Made by a program: the position numbers and the translations under genes. This document shows, piece after piece, positions 39,264 through 50,200 of a stretch of 64,000 bases of DNA (its first letter is position 1; every line of letters begins with the position of its first letter). The stretch comes from Rhodospirillales bacterium (lineage in GTDB: Bacteria > Pseudomonadota > Alphaproteobacteria > Rhodospirillales > Shumkoniaceae): contig JACZKS010000157.1 of assembly GCA_014859895.1 (NCBI GenBank), forward strand, positions 1 to 64,000, in the 5' to 3' direction. The notes beneath the pieces were generated by a model. That model saw only the letters and a program-made list of their open reading frames with translations, was not told the origin of the DNA and made no database searches.

Positions 39264-39887
39264 ATGGATTTCCTGTTCGACGGTCCCGACGACGCCCCGG
39301 CGACGCTGGCGCTCGCCCACGGCGCCGGGGCGCCGATGGATTCGCCCTTCATGGTCTTTTTCGCCGAGGGTTTGGCGGCACGCGGTCTGCGGGTCGTCCG
39401 CTTCGAGTTCCCTTACATGGCCGGACGGCGGACCGATGACCGCAAGCGCGGTCCCGACCGCCCGGACGTATTGCTGGCCGCCTGGCGCGAAGCCATCGGG
39501 AAACTGGGCGATCCCGGACGGCTGATCATCGGCGGCAAGTCTATGGGCGGACGCATCGCCAGCCTGATCGCCGACGAAGCCGGCGTCGCCGGGTTGGTTT
39601 GCCTGGGCTATCCGTTCCATCCGCCGCGCCGTCCGGCGACACTCCGTACTGCCCATCTGGCCGGTCTCGCCACTCCCACCCTTATCGTGCAGGGCACCCG
39701 CGACCCCTTGGGCCGGCCCGAGGAGGTGGCGGGCTATGCCCTATCGGCGGCCATCCGCCTCTGCTGGGTCGAGGACGGCGACCACGATCTTGTCCCGCGC
39801 AAGCGATCGGGACGCACCCGCGCCGAGAATTGGCAAAAAGGAGTAGAGGCGGCTGCGCAGTTCGCCTCGGCCTGCATAATCGGGTAA
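39264..39887 (+). CDS. Alpha/beta hydrolase (KANL3/Tex30-like)
   Basis: The 207-residue hydrolase shows LAHGAGAPMDSPFM after the first strand, RLIIGGKSMGGRIAS with the nucleophile Ser in GKSMGG, an acidic residue after LIVQGTRDPLG, and the catalytic His in VEDGDHDLVPRK. This layout is that of small dienelactone-hydrolase-like proteins. The substrate is unknown. ATG 39264 lies 23 bases after the preceding stop; no strong ribosome site is visible. Confidence 0.85.
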   Translation: MDFLFDGPDDAPATLALAHGAGAPMDSPFMVFFAEGLAARGLRVVRFEFPYMAGRRTDDRKRGPDRPDVLLAAWREAIGKLGDPGRLIIGGKSMGGRIASLIADEAGVAGLVCLGYPFHPPRRPATLRTAHLAGLATPTLIVQGTRDPLGRPEEVAGYALSAAIRLCWVEDGDHDLVPRKRSGRTRAENWQKGVEAAAQFASACIIG

Positions 39888-39932
39888 AATCAGTCAACAA
39901 CGACCCACAACCGCATCCAGGGAGGTCCCCGA

Positions 39933-41336
39933 ATGCCGGAGTCCGGAAAGTTCCGTACCGAGTCCGATTCCATGGGAACGGTCAAGGTTCCCGCCGACCG
40001 CTACTGGGGCGCCCAGACGCAGCGCGCCATCGAGAACTTCCGAATCGGCGAGGAACCCATGCCGGCATCGGTGATTCGGGCGCTGGCCACCGTCAAGAAG
40101 GCGGCCGCCCAGGCCAACGTCGAACTGAAGGAATTGCCGGCCGATATCGGCGAAGCCATCGGCAAGGCCGCCGACGAGGTGATCGAGGGGAAGTTCGCCG
40201 GCCATTTCCCCCTGGTGGTCTGGCAGACAGGCTCGGGCACTCAGTCAAACATGAACGTCAACGAGGTGATCGCCAACCGTGCCAGCGAGATGATGGGCGG
40301 CGCGCTCGGCAGCCATGCGCCGGTTCATCCCAACGACCACGTCAACCGCGGCCAGTCCTCGAACGACGCCTTCCCGACGGCCATGCACATCGCCGCCGCC
40401 GAGCAGATCCACTACCAGTTGCTGGCCGCGCTGCATCAACTCCACGGCATGCTGCTGCGCAAGGCGGACGCCTTTTCCGATATCGTGAAGATGGGCCGCA
40501 CCCACACCATGGACGCGGTGCCGATGACCCTGGGCCAGGAATTCTCCGCCTATGCGACGCAGGTCGAAACCGGCATCGCCCGGCTGCGCGGCTGTCTGCC
40601 CCGGCTTTATCAGATCGCCCAGGGCGGCACCGCCATCGGGACCGGACTCAACACCCATCCGCGTTTTGCCGAGGTCTTCACCGAGAAGGCGGCAACGATC
40701 ACCGGCCTGCCCTTGGTCTCCGCCCCCAACAAGTTCGAGGCGCTGGCCGCCCACGACACCCTGGTCGAGGTCTCGGGCGCACTCAATGTGCTGGCCGTCT
40801 CGTTGATGAAGATCGCCAACGACATCCGCTTGCTGGCCTCGGGGCCGCGCGGCGGACTGGGTGAATTGGTGCTGCCCGCCAACGAACCAGGCTCCTCGAT
40901 CATGCCTGGCAAGGTGAACCCGACCCAGAACGAGGCGCTGACCCAGGTCTGCGCCCAGGTCATGGGCAACCATGTGACGATCACCGTGGCCGGCGCCAGC
41001 GGCCATTTCGAGCTCAATGTCTTCAAGCCGGTCATCATCTACAACCTGCTGCAATCGATCGGCCTGCTGTCGGACGCCTGTCGCAGCTTCGCCGACAACT
41101 GCGTGTCGGGGATCACCGCCAACGCGCCCAGGCTGCGCCATATGATGGAACAGTCGCTGATGCTTGTGACGGCGCTTTCCCCGCACATCGGCTATGACCG
41201 CGCCGCCGATATTGCCAAGAAGGCGCACGCCGAGGGAACCACCCTGCGCGACGCCGCCCTCGCCCTGGGCTATGTCAGTTCCGAAGACTTCGATGCCTGG
41301 GTGCGCCCCGAGACCATGCTGGGTCCCAGGGATTGA
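39933..41336 (+). CDS. fumC: Fumarate hydratase, class II
   Basis: The 467-residue enzyme belongs to the fumarase/aspartase superfamily and needs no metal. It shows [10 protein letters not shown] at the start, [14 protein letters not shown] in the middle, and the signature [16 protein letters not shown] with the mobile catalytic loop. The length is standard. GGGAGG precedes the ATG. Having both an oxygen-sensitive FumA and a stable FumC suggests use under different oxygen or iron conditions. Confidence 0.97.
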   Translation: MPESGKFRTESDSMGTVKVPADRYWGAQTQRAIENFRIGEEPMPASVIRALATVKKAAAQANVELKELPADIGEAIGKAADEVIEGKFAGHFPLVVWQTGSGTQSNMNVNEVIANRASEMMGGALGSHAPVHPNDHVNRGQSSNDAFPTAMHIAAAEQIHYQLLAALHQLHGMLLRKADAFSDIVKMGRTHTMDAVPMTLGQEFSAYATQVETGIARLRGCLPRLYQIAQGGTAIGTGLNTHPRFAEVFTEKAATITGLPLVSAPNKFEALAAHDTLVEVSGALNVLAVSLMKIANDIRLLASGPRGGLGELVLPANEPGSSIMPGKVNPTQNEALTQVCAQVMGNHVTITVAGASGHFELNVFKPVIIYNLLQSIGLLSDACRSFADNCVSGITANAPRLRHMMEQSLMLVTALSPHIGYDRAADIAKKAHAEGTTLRDAALALGYVSSEDFDAWVRPETMLGPRD

Positions 41337-41434
41337 CGTGCCGCCGTGACGGAACTTGCGGCGGTGTTGGCTGGTTACCTACCCGCGTGTAGCGTGCGCA
41401 GCACGAGGTGCCGTTGCGAGGAGGAGAACAGTCG

Positions 41435-42244
41435 ATGAACGACACCTCGGGTTCCGCCATGGCTATGCGCCGCCCGCCGCAAATCCCACCGGCCGGGAAG
41501 CTGACGTCCCTCTCCTCGGTTTTTCGGCGCGTCAAGGCGGAAATCCGCTCACGCATCGAGGGCGCAAGGCTCCAGCGGAGGGTCGAGCAAGGCTTCCGGC
41601 TGGTTCCCGAACGCGAGTTGGAAATCTGCTACGAGCACGTTATTCGCCGCTTGCAGGCTGAAGCCGGCGGCGAACCGCTGGGCGACTATCTGGAGTTCGG
41701 GGTCTGCCACGGAGCCTCGATGGCCTGCATGCACCGCGTCGCGGGCGCGCTCGGGCTTCGCGACATCCGTTACGTGGGCTTCGATTCGTTCGCCGGGCTG
41801 CCGCCCGAAGCCGACGAGCCGGAAGAAGGACCGTGGCGGAGAGGTTACTATCGATCCACCCGCGGCTTCACCGAGCAATTCCTGACCGATGCCGGCATCG
41901 ATTGGAAACGGACGACGCTGATCGAAGGCTGGTTCGACGATACGCTTACCGAGGAGACGCGCCAGCGTCACCACTTGCGAAAGGCGGGCGTCATCATGAT
42001 CGATTGCGACCTATACTCGTCGGCGCGTCGCGCCCTCGATTTCTGCGCGCCGCTGATTGTGGAGCGCGCCGTCATTCTGTTCGACGACTGGCACGCCGCC
42101 AATCTTGCCGCACGAGGGTTGGGGGAAAAACGCGCCTTCGACGAGTTCCTGGCCGCCAATCCCGATTTCGCGGCGGAACGCCTTGCGGGCTATACGAAGA
42201 ACGCCGAGGTATTCCTAGTGCGCCGCAGCGCAGGGAGCCGATAA
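41435..42244 (+). CDS. TylF/MycF-like methyltransferase
   Basis: The 269-residue protein has a Rossmann-type SAM fold: GDYLEFGVCHGASMACM (motif I), RYVGFDSFAGLP with the acidic ribose-contact residue, and VIMIDCDLYSSARRALDF, then AVILFDDWHAAN. These are TylF/MycF-type blocks, including the paired metal-binding acidic residues DCD and DD. Relatives methylate sugars in antibiotics or glycans. No biosynthetic cluster is nearby, so the target is unknown. GAGGAGGAG lies before the ATG. Confidence 0.82.
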   Translation: MNDTSGSAMAMRRPPQIPPAGKLTSLSSVFRRVKAEIRSRIEGARLQRRVEQGFRLVPERELEICYEHVIRRLQAEAGGEPLGDYLEFGVCHGASMACMHRVAGALGLRDIRYVGFDSFAGLPPEADEPEEGPWRRGYYRSTRGFTEQFLTDAGIDWKRTTLIEGWFDDTLTEETRQRHHLRKAGVIMIDCDLYSSARRALDFCAPLIVERAVILFDDWHAANLAARGLGEKRAFDEFLAANPDFAAERLAGYTKNAEVFLVRRSAGSR

Positions 42245-42350
42245 GAGGCTGGGCCGGTACCTTTTTTGATTTGGCGTTTTGCGCGGGCCGGATCGCCGCC
42301 TGCGGTTCCCCAGCGACACTCACAGGCATGCCGACGGCGGCGTAAAACCG

Positions 42351-43433
42351 TCACTCCACATTGGCGACGGCCGGTCTCTCGGCCGGATAGATGCGGGCGG
42401 CCTGGGCGCGAAGGAAGACGGATTGCCCCACCGCCAGTTTCAGTTCGCGGTGGCGGGTTCTGGACAGCAGGGCCTCGACCGGACCTTGCACTCCTTCGGC
42501 CGCCAGTTCCACCACCGCGACCGGGCCGGCCGCCGCGATATGGCGCACGATCGCCGGCAGCCCTAGCTGGGCCTTGGTGATGTAGATGGAGATGTCGTGA
42601 GGACGGACGTAGGCAACGGCCGACCCCTCGACGACGCCGGGTGAGCGCACGGTCATGAATTCGTCATCGCAGACCACGGCAACACCGCCCCGGATCGTGC
42701 AGTCGAAGCGGTTCACGTTGCCCAGAAACTCGCAAACGTAGGCGGACGCCGGGTGGTCGTAGACCTCCTGCGGCGAGCCGATCTGTTCGATCGTCCCGTT
42801 GCTCATAACGGCGACCTGGTCGGCCAGTTCGAGCGCCTCGTCCTGATCGTGGGTGACGAACACGCTGGTCAAATGCATCTCCTCGTGGAGCGCGCGCAGC
42901 CAGCGCCGCAGTTCGCGCCGCACTTTGGCGTCGAGCGCCCCGAACGGCTCGTCGAGCAAAAGGACGCTGGGCTCGACGGCCAGTGAGCGGGCCAGCGCCA
43001 CCCGCTGGCGCTGGCCACCCGACAACTGGGTGGGATAACGGGCAGCGAAGTTGGTGAGCTGTACGAGGTCGAGCAGGCGCTCGACCCGAGCCCTGATGTC
43101 GGCCTCGGAAAGGCGCCTCGTCCGCGGCTTGACGCGAAGCCCGAAGGCCACATTCTCGAACACCGTCATGTGGCGAAACAGGGCGAAATGCTGGAACACG
43201 AAACCGACGTTCCGCTCGCGGACGGTTCGCCGGCTGGCGTCGTCGCCATCGAACAGGATGGCGCCGTCGTCGGGAAATTCCAGCCCGGCGATGATGCGAA
43301 GCAGTGTCGTCTTGCCCGAGCCAGACGGCCCCAGCAGCGCCACCAGCTCCCCCGATTCGACCGCCAGGTTGACGGCGCGCAGGGCGGTAAACCCGCCGAA
43401 TGTCTTGGTGATGTCCTTGGCTTCGATCCGCAT
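42351..43433 (-). CDS. cysA: Sulfate/thiosulfate ABC transporter ATPase
   Basis: The 360-residue ATPase powers sulfate import. Walker A is GPSGSGKT (about 35-42), the signature is LSGGQRQR, Walker B is [11 protein letters not shown], and the H-loop is [11 protein letters not shown]-terminal regulatory domain (about 240-355) follows. ATG 43433 is used; the open frame to 43478 overlaps cysW. It closes the operon cysP-cysT-cysW-cysA with a 10-base gap after cysW. Confidence 0.95.
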   Translation of the reverse strand: MRIEAKDITKTFGGFTALRAVNLAVESGELVALLGPSGSGKTTLLRIIAGLEFPDDGAILFDGDDASRRTVRERNVGFVFQHFALFRHMTVFENVAFGLRVKPRTRRLSEADIRARVERLLDLVQLTNFAARYPTQLSGGQRQRVALARSLAVEPSVLLLDEPFGALDAKVRRELRRWLRALHEEMHLTSVFVTHDQDEALELADQVAVMSNGTIEQIGSPQEVYDHPASAYVCEFLGNVNRFDCTIRGGVAVVCDDEFMTVRSPGVVEGSAVAYVRPHDISIYITKAQLGLPAIVRHIAAAGPVAVVELAAEGVQGPVEALLSRTRHRELKLAVGQSVFLRAQAARIYPAERPAVANVE

Positions 43434-43443
43434 GGGCTTCTTC

Positions 43444-44307
43444 CTACAGGCGGCGCGCCGCCGCCAGCTCGGCGCCATAGCGCCACTCCAGCACCGTTTT
43501 GAGTACCAGCGTCACCAGAGCCAGCAGCGCCAGCAGCGAGGCAATGGCGAAGGCCGCCGTGAAATTGTATTCGTTGTAAAGAATCTCGACATGGAGCGGC
43601 ATGGTGTTGGTCTCGCCCCGGATGTGGCCGGAAACCACCGAGACCGCCCCGAACTCGCCCATCGCCCGGGCATTGCACAAGAGCACGCCATAGATCAAGC
43701 CCCACTTGATGTTGGGCAGCGTCACCCGCCGGAAGGTCTGCCAGCCGCCGGCCCCCAGGGACAGGGCAGCCTCCTCTTCCTCGTTGCCCTGCTCCTGCAT
43801 GAGTGGGATCAACTCGCGGGCGACGAACGGGAAAGTGACGAAGATCGTCGCGATGACAATGCCCGGCACCGCGAATATGATCTCGACGTCGTTGGCAACG
43901 AGCCACGGGCCGAACCATCCGTGCGCTCCGAACAGCAGAACGTAGATCAGGCCGGCGATCACCGGGGACACTGAGAACGGCAGGTCGATGAAGGTGATCA
44001 GCAGGCTCTTGCCGGCAAAGTCGAACTTGGCAATGGCCCAGGCCGCGGCGACGCCGAAGACGATGTTGAGCGGCACCGAAATGGCCGCCGTGATCAGGGT
44101 CAGGCGGATGGCAGCGAGGGCGTCCGGCTCGGTGAACGCCTCGACGTAGGCGCCGATCCCGCCGCGCAACGCCTCGGCGAAGACGACGAACAGCGGCAAC
44201 ATCAGGAACAAGCCGAGAAAGACCAGTGCCAGCGCGATCAATGCCAGCCGCACCCAGAGGGGCTCGGAGATGACGGAATTGACGTGGGGCCTGGAGGTCG
44301 CAACCAT
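43444..44307 (-). CDS. cysW: Sulfate ABC transporter permease CysW
   Basis: The 287-residue permease has about six membrane helices and the EAA loop that contacts the ATPase ([28 protein letters not shown]). [14 protein letters not shown] is typical of CysW. It pairs with CysT to form the channel. It starts 9 bases after cysT. Confidence 0.94.
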   Translation of the reverse strand: MVATSRPHVNSVISEPLWVRLALIALALVFLGLFLMLPLFVVFAEALRGGIGAYVEAFTEPDALAAIRLTLITAAISVPLNIVFGVAAAWAIAKFDFAGKSLLITFIDLPFSVSPVIAGLIYVLLFGAHGWFGPWLVANDVEIIFAVPGIVIATIFVTFPFVARELIPLMQEQGNEEEEAALSLGAGGWQTFRRVTLPNIKWGLIYGVLLCNARAMGEFGAVSVVSGHIRGETNTMPLHVEILYNEYNFTAAFAIASLLALLALVTLVLKTVLEWRYGAELAAARRL

Positions 44308-44316
44308 CTCTCGGAC

Positions 44317-45159
44317 CTATAAGTAGCGGGCACGATTCCAGCGTTGCAGCAGGTTGATGACGAAGAGGAGGACAAACGACACCAGCAGCATGAAAGCCGC
44401 GATGGCGGTGGCTCCGGCGTAATCGTACTGCTCCAGCTTGATGACGATGAGCAGCGGCGCGATCTCGGAAACCATCGGCAGGTTGCCGGCGATGAAGATC
44501 ACCGAGCCGTACTCGCCGATGCCACGCGCGAAGGCCAAAGCGAAGCCGGTGAGGATGGCCGGGAACACCGCAGGCAGAATCACCCGCCGGAAGGTCTGCA
44601 GCCGCCCGGCACCCAGGCTGGCCGCCGCCTCCTCCACCTCGGCGTCGATGTCCTGCAACACCGGCTGGACGGTGCGCACGACGAAGGGCAGGCCGATGAA
44701 AACGAGGGCAATGACGATACCCAGCGGTGTGAAGGCGACCTTGATGCCGAGCGGGGCCAGCAGGGCGCCAATCCAACCATTTTCGGCATAAAGCGCGGTC
44801 AGCGTGATGCCCGCTACCGCGGTGGGGAGCGCGAACGGCAGGTCGATCAGCGCATCGACGATCCGCTTGCCGGGAAAGCGATAGCGCACCATCACCCAGG
44901 CAACCAGCAGCCCGAAAACGGCATTGGCGGCGGCCGCGAAGAAGGCGGCGCCGAAGCTGAGGCGGTAGGCGGCGACCGCGCGCGGCGCCAGAGCCGCCTG
45001 CCAGAAGCCTTGCCAGCCCAGCCCGGTCGACTTCAGAAAAAGGCCGCACAGTGGGACCAGAACGATTAGGCTTAGGTAGAACACGCTGATCCCCACCGTC
45101 AGCCCGAAGCCGGGCAGGACACTGGGCCGCCTGAACCATGCCGGGGAAGCCGCCCGCAT
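44317..45159 (-). CDS. cysT: Sulfate ABC transporter permease CysT (CysU)
   Basis: The 280-residue permease has six predicted helices, the EAA loop [23 protein letters not shown] and the CysT-type [14 protein letters not shown]. It is the partner of CysW and lies 9 bases downstream of the binding-protein gene. A very long antisense-frame reading spans this operon but is a GC artefact. Confidence 0.94.
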   Translation of the reverse strand: MRAASPAWFRRPSVLPGFGLTVGISVFYLSLIVLVPLCGLFLKSTGLGWQGFWQAALAPRAVAAYRLSFGAAFFAAAANAVFGLLVAWVMVRYRFPGKRIVDALIDLPFALPTAVAGITLTALYAENGWIGALLAPLGIKVAFTPLGIVIALVFIGLPFVVRTVQPVLQDIDAEVEEAAASLGAGRLQTFRRVILPAVFPAILTGFALAFARGIGEYGSVIFIAGNLPMVSEIAPLLIVIKLEQYDYAGATAIAAFMLLVSFVLLFVINLLQRWNRARYL

Positions 45160-45168
45160 GGCCGCCGC

Positions 45169-46191
45169 CTATCGGTTCGGCTGATAAAGCTGGTCGAACA
45201 CCCCGCCGTCGGCGAAGTGCACGGCCTGAGCCTTCCGCCATCCCCCCAACGAATCGATGGTGAAGAGATCGACCTTGGGAAACCGTGCCACGTCGGCGGG
45301 ATCGGCATGCTCGGGCAAAACCGGCCGATAGTAGTGCTTGGCCGCCAACCGCTGGCCTTCCGGCGCGTAAAGGTACTCCAGATAGGCCTGGGCGATCTTG
45401 AGCGTACCGTGCTTCTTCGCATTGCCCTCGACCACGGTGACCGACGGCTCGGCCAATATGCTGACCGAGGGCACGACAATCTCGAACTTGTCTGGCCCCA
45501 GTTCGTTGATGGCGAGGAAGGCCTCGTTCTCCCAGGCCAGCAGCACGTCGCCGATGCCACGCCGCACGAAGGTCGTGGTCGCCCCCCGGGCCCCGGTGTC
45601 GAGGATCGGCACATTGCGGAAGATCGCCGCCACGAAATCGCGCGCCTTGGCCTCGTCGCCGCCCCACGTGCGCAGCGCATAGCCCCAGGCCGCCAGATAG
45701 TTCCAACGGGCGCCGCCCGAGGTCTTCGGATTGGGGGTAATGACCTGTATTCCCGGCTTGGCTAGGTCGTCCCAATCGCAAATACCCTTGGGATTGCCCT
45801 TGTGTACCAGGAAAACGATGGTCGAGGTGTAGGGCGCGCTGTTGTGGGGTAGACGGGTCTGCCAGTCGGCGGGGATCAATTCCGTCTTTTCGGCGATGAC
45901 GTCAATGTCATAGGCCAGCGCCAGGGTCACGACGTCGGCGGCCAGCCCGTCGATGACTGCGCGGGCCTGCTTGCCGGCCCCGCCGTGCGACATCCGCACG
46001 GCGACGACTTCGCCTGTCCTGGCTTTCCAGTCCTCGATGAACGCCTTGTTGAAACTCCGGTACAGTTCACGCGTCGGATCGTAGGAAACGTTGAGGATGT
46101 CGGTGCCGGCCGATGCGCTTGTCGATGCCATCGCCGACAGCACCAGACCAACGGCGGCGAAACGCAGCCCAACTCCCAGGTTCAAAAACAT
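45169..46191 (-). CDS. cysP: Periplasmic sulfate/thiosulfate-binding protein
   Basis: The 340-residue protein begins with a signal peptide (hydrophobic core [16 protein letters not shown]). The mature protein has the sulfate-binding hallmark [26 protein letters not shown], and [19 protein letters not shown]. It delivers sulfate or thiosulfate to CysTWA; cysP versus sbp cannot be separated by eye. ATG 46191 with GGAGG six bases upstream is chosen over 46224. It is the first gene of the operon, behind an AT-rich promoter region. Confidence 0.92.
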   Translation of the reverse strand: MFLNLGVGLRFAAVGLVLSAMASTSASAGTDILNVSYDPTRELYRSFNKAFIEDWKARTGEVVAVRMSHGGAGKQARAVIDGLAADVVTLALAYDIDVIAEKTELIPADWQTRLPHNSAPYTSTIVFLVHKGNPKGICDWDDLAKPGIQVITPNPKTSGGARWNYLAAWGYALRTWGGDEAKARDFVAAIFRNVPILDTGARGATTTFVRRGIGDVLLAWENEAFLAINELGPDKFEIVVPSVSILAEPSVTVVEGNAKKHGTLKIAQAYLEYLYAPEGQRLAAKHYYRPVLPEHADPADVARFPKVDLFTIDSLGGWRKAQAVHFADGGVFDQLYQPNR

Positions 46192-46351
46192 GCGAGGCCT
46201 CCTCTCTATCGCCACGACAAGCACGTCGATGGAGAGGGCCGGTCTAGGATGAACTCCGCAAGCAACCGTTGATCATGACGTTCTCCCGCCGCCACCTTTC
46301 GGACGCTCCCCGACTGCTTACCTTCCCCGGCAACCGCGTCATTTTTGCAGT

Positions 46352-46380
46352 ATGATACAGTAAATTGGCGATGCATGCAA
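46352..46380 (-). promoter_or_regulatory. Candidate cysP promoter
   Basis: A -10 TATCAT (46357-46352) is 17 bases from a weak -35 TTGCAT (46380-46375) on the minus strand. The spacer and -35 overlap the inverted repeat at 46370-46391. Confidence 0.5.
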
Positions 46381-46391
46381 GTTTTTGCATC
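46370..46391. promoter_or_regulatory. Inverted repeat at the cysP promoter
   Basis: GATGCA and TGCATC arms flank 10 bases, directly over the candidate -35. This could be the site of a sulfur regulator (CysB-like), but the motif alone does not identify it. Confidence 0.4.
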
Positions 46392-46665
46392 AATTGACAA
46401 GTTAAAATGCATATAAACTTCATATATTATAGACGACATGACGGAAAAATAAAATTATTGGAAGAACTTAGACGATTAATTGCAATTCATTACTATTTAT
46501 TTTTCGATGCTCAGTAGCCACAACCTGCCGACAGTATTTCAGCCCGAGAAACGGTTGTTCGATCTTGGAAATGGCGCCGCGCATCAGAGACCCTTGGCTT
46601 TCGGGTCTCCGATGCGCTACCAACGTGAGGAAAGAAACACCGCCGCCGCGAGGATCTACCGTTCC

Positions 46666-47019
46666 ATGGTGCTGAGTCCCGAGTTCCGCGACTACGTGCT
46701 GGAGATGCTGGAACCGCTGGGTGGAGTGACGGCGCGCCGGATGTTCGGCGGCGCCGGCCTCTATCGGGACGGCACCATCTTCGCGCTGATCGCCGACGAC
46801 ATCCTCTATTTCAAGGTCGACGACGCCAACCGCGCCGATTACGAGACGGCCGGCACCGGCCCCTTCCGTCCCTTTGAGGACAAGCCCTTTACTATGCCGT
46901 ACTGGGAAGTCCCCGCCGATATCCTCGAAGACTCTCAGGAAATCTGCGCCTGGGCGGCCAAGGCATGGGAAGCCGGGAGGCGGGCAGGTTCGGCCAAGCC
47001 GAAGCGGGGCCACCGATGA
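46666..47019 (+). CDS. TfoX/Sxy N-terminal-domain protein
   Basis: The 117-residue protein matches the TfoX N-terminal domain: FRDYVLEMLEPLGGVTARRMFGGAGLYRDG at the start, then FALIADDILYFKVD and FTMPYWEVPADILED. It lacks the C-terminal helix-hairpin domain of full Sxy, as do many single-domain versions. Its role is unknown; Sxy itself is a competence co-regulator. ATG 46666 starts at the domain edge, although its ribosome site is weak. The next gene overlaps the stop as ATGA. Confidence 0.85.
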   Translation: MVLSPEFRDYVLEMLEPLGGVTARRMFGGAGLYRDGTIFALIADDILYFKVDDANRADYETAGTGPFRPFEDKPFTMPYWEVPADILEDSQEICAWAAKAWEAGRRAGSAKPKRGHR

Positions 47020-47258
47020 GCGAGCCCAGCGCCATCCGCAAGCGCTCGGTCGTCATCGCCGGCCATGCCACCAGCGTATCGGTCGAGCCCGAATTCTGGG
47101 AGGCACTGCGCGAGATCGCCGCGGGGCGTGCGGTTTCAATTACCCAACTGATCGCCGCGATCGACGACACGCGCACCGGCAACCTGTCCAGCGCAATTCG
47201 TCTTTTCGTGCTGGCCGATCTGCGCGCCCGCACGGCTCGCGACGCCGGGACCGACTAG
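47016..47258 (+). CDS. Ribbon-helix-helix domain protein
   Basis: The 80-residue protein has the RHH_4-type layout: KRSVVIAGHATSVSVEPEFWEALREIA (strand and first helix), then SITQLIAAID and LSSAIRLFVLADLR. Such proteins are probable DNA-binding regulators common in alphaproteobacteria. Its ATG overlaps the TfoX-domain stop by four bases (ATGA), so the two are translated together. The target is unknown. Confidence 0.85.
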   Translation: MSEPSAIRKRSVVIAGHATSVSVEPEFWEALREIAAGRAVSITQLIAAIDDTRTGNLSSAIRLFVLADLRARTARDAGTD

Positions 47259-47266
47259 CCAAGGCC

Positions 47267-50200
47267 TCAGTCGGCGCCCGGAATCAGCTTGCGCAGGATT
47301 TTGCTGGGCGCGGAGTTTTGGAGGATCGCCCCCGGGATGCTAAGGGCCTTGCCCGGCAGTTTGGCGACGTCGAGCACGACGTTGGGCTGGTCGATGTCGC
47401 CCTCGATGCGCAGCGGCAGGCCGACGCCGACACCGGTCGTTCCCGAAAAGAGCTTGGCAAACACATTCTGGGAAAGCTGAATGTCGCCTTCGATCTTCAT
47501 CGTCCATTTGGGGAGGTCGACGGTCCCCTTGCCCTTGCCGTCCCCGACGGAGGAAACGAAGCGCAGGTCTTCCGAGCGCGCGATCCCGCGGTCGATCTTG
47601 AAGGAGGCCGAGATGTCGGCCAATCCTTCCGGCCGCTGATCGCCGCCGACCACCAAGCCACCCAATTCATTGAGGCCGGTGAGCAAGGCGGCGATGGGGC
47701 CGCGCGGCTTGCCCGCCTCCCCGGTCAACGCGGCTTTCTTGACCTCGAAGGAGCCGTCGCCCTTGAGGCCGGAAACCAGTGCGGCGACGCTGGCGCCCGA
47801 GGAACTGACCGCCGTGTTGAACGCGATGTCGCCGGTCGCCTGCCGCTTGCCCTCCAGTTCCTGCTGGGCCGTGCCGAAATCGCCCCCGGCCAGCGACAAT
47901 GTGCCGTCGAGGACCGGCTCGGGACCCGCCTTGACCGTAATGTCGCCCTTGAGCGCACCGCCGAACAGGATGCCGGTCAGCGACGGGATGCGCAGCACGC
48001 CTTCGGTCACGGTGGTGTCGGCGGCTATGTCGCGCACGGTGATGCCGTCATAGACGATGGCCTCCCCGGCGACCTTAAGATCGGCATCGAAGGCGTCGAG
48101 GACGGCAAGGTCGAGCGGTGCCGTCGACCACGGGCCATTTCTGGCCGCCACCTGCCACAGGCGCGGCGCCTCGCCGCTTGGCACCTTCGTCGGAACCCAG
48201 GCCGCAGGGATGACCTGCGGAACCAGCGACGCCGACCGCGGGGCCGGCAGGAAGGGATCGATGACGACGCGCCCAGCCTTGAGGTCACCAGTCAGGCGTG
48301 GCCGCGGCCCGGCCAGATCGACGTTGAGCGTGCCGGCCAGGGTGGCCGGCCCGATGTTGCCGTCGAGTTGTGAAAGGGCGATCTGCCTGGTGTCCGCCTT
48401 GACCGTGGCCGACAAGCCGACCTCGCCCGGCCGGCCGGCCGGCCTGTAATCGACCCCGAACAGCCGAAGCAGCCGCGCAAAATCACCGTGGCGGACCTTG
48501 ACGTCGCCGGCGAACAGCGATTCCACCGGCAGCACCGACAACCGCCCCTTGATCTCGATCGCCGCCTCGGGCGTCTTGGCCAGGAGATCTACCTGCGGGC
48601 GCAGGAGCGACCCTTCGATGTCGCCGGTCATCTCGACGACGCCGAGGTCGCGGGTCGATACCGGCGCCGGGGTCTCCAGCAGGCGGCTGAACCGGTCGAC
48701 ATCGATGCCGCGCGCCTCGAAGTGACCATTCTTCAACGACGGCACCAGGTTTAGGCCGGACAGCGTACCCGACAGCGAGGCCGAGGCGCCGGCCAGATCG
48801 TCGACGGCGATCTTGCGCAGTTCCAGTTTGCCGCCGAACAGCGTTCCGTCGAAGACAAGGCCGCTGACCGGAACCTGGCGATAGGTCAGCCGATCAACCT
48901 GGAGCTTGAGATTGGCGTCGAAGCGGTTGAGGAAGTCGGGAAGGGCGAGGCTTGGCTGCGGCTGGGCCGCCTGCGAGCCGGTGGCAGGTTTCGGTTGCGG
49001 CGCCGCCGCGGCGGCCGACGACGCCCCGTTTGAAGGCAGGTAGCCGTCCAGATTCAGACGGTCGACCGCGAAACTGGCGCCGAAGGACGGACGCTGGCGC
49101 AAAGCCAGAGTGATGCCGCCGGTGATGCGCGAGGAATCCACCACCATGTCCAGATTCAACCCCTGCACCTGTTGGGGATCGGCCACGATGCGGCCCTTGA
49201 CGGTCGCCTTGCGCAGGCGGTCGGAAGCGACGCCCGTGATCTCGCCGCCCAGCCACGCCACGATGCGGCGCAGGTCGCTGACCTTGGCGTCCAGAGTGCC
49301 GTCGAACTTCGGCGCGCCGTCTTGGGCGGTCAGGAACCCGGTCATGAACAGATCGGAGCCGCCCGGCAGCTGCGCCGTGAATTGGCTGAGCGTGACCTCG
49401 CCCCCGTGCAGATCGGCGGTCGCCCGCGCGTCGCTGATGATGTTGCCCCGATAGCTGATGGTGTCCGCCGTCAACTCGACGGTGCCGTTGATGTTCTGGG
49501 GAAGAACGAACGCCGGCTTGGCGGGCGGCACTGCATCCGGTTTGGCCACCTTACCGGCGGCCATGTCCGGCGCCGCATCCGGATCGCCGGCAGGGGAGGC
49601 GGGCGGCTTGGGTTCCGGGGCCGCAAGCAGGGCGTCAAGATCGACCTTCGGCACCGTCAGCCTAGTCGCAAAACTTATCGGGCTTGCGGCCAGGTTTGCT
49701 GTCAGTTCGCCTTCTGCCCGCAGCGCCCCCATCGACACCGCCAGACGCTTGACCGACAGATCCCTGGTCGACACGGTAACATCGCCGCTGGCGCCAAAGG
49801 CCTGCGCGAAAAACGCCTCGGGCGTTCCGCCGCCGACCGCCGCCAGGAATCCTGACAGCATCTTGCCGTTGGCAACGACCTTGCCCTTGAACTTGGGCGC
49901 CTCGGCCAACTCGACGATGGCGCCCGAGATATCCACCCTGGCGTCGCCCAGTTCGGCAATGATGGCCATGTTGAGGGGAACCGTCTGTTCGTTGATGACC
50001 CGGCCGACGGCCACCTCGTAGCCCAAAGGGATTCCCCGGAAGTCCAGACGGCCGACGCTGTCGAACGGACCGGTCAGCGACTCGGCACTCAACTTCGCGT
50101 CGACGTGCTCGATCCGCTCGACGGTTCCCGAGCGGGCGTCGCGATAAATGATGGTGCCGTTTTCAATGTGGAACCCGTCCAGCCGGATGGCGGTTCCGCC

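Larger units (their letters stand above)
46192..46665. other. AT-rich intergenic region upstream of cysP
   Basis: This 474-base gap is markedly more AT-rich than the rest of the window, especially 46340-46505. It holds the candidate cysP promoter and an inverted repeat GATGCA - 10 - TGCATC. It is also the upstream region of the divergent TfoX-domain gene, whose longer open frame (from 46480) runs in from here but lacks a ribosome site. No gene was recognised in it. Confidence 0.6.

Noticed and set aside
43166..45781. 871-codon open frame on the minus strand across the cys genes
   Set aside because: It lies in another frame of the same strand over cysA, cysW, cysT and cysP, all of which have clear family motifs. 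Its composition is rich in R, G and A, typical of GC-driven open frames.
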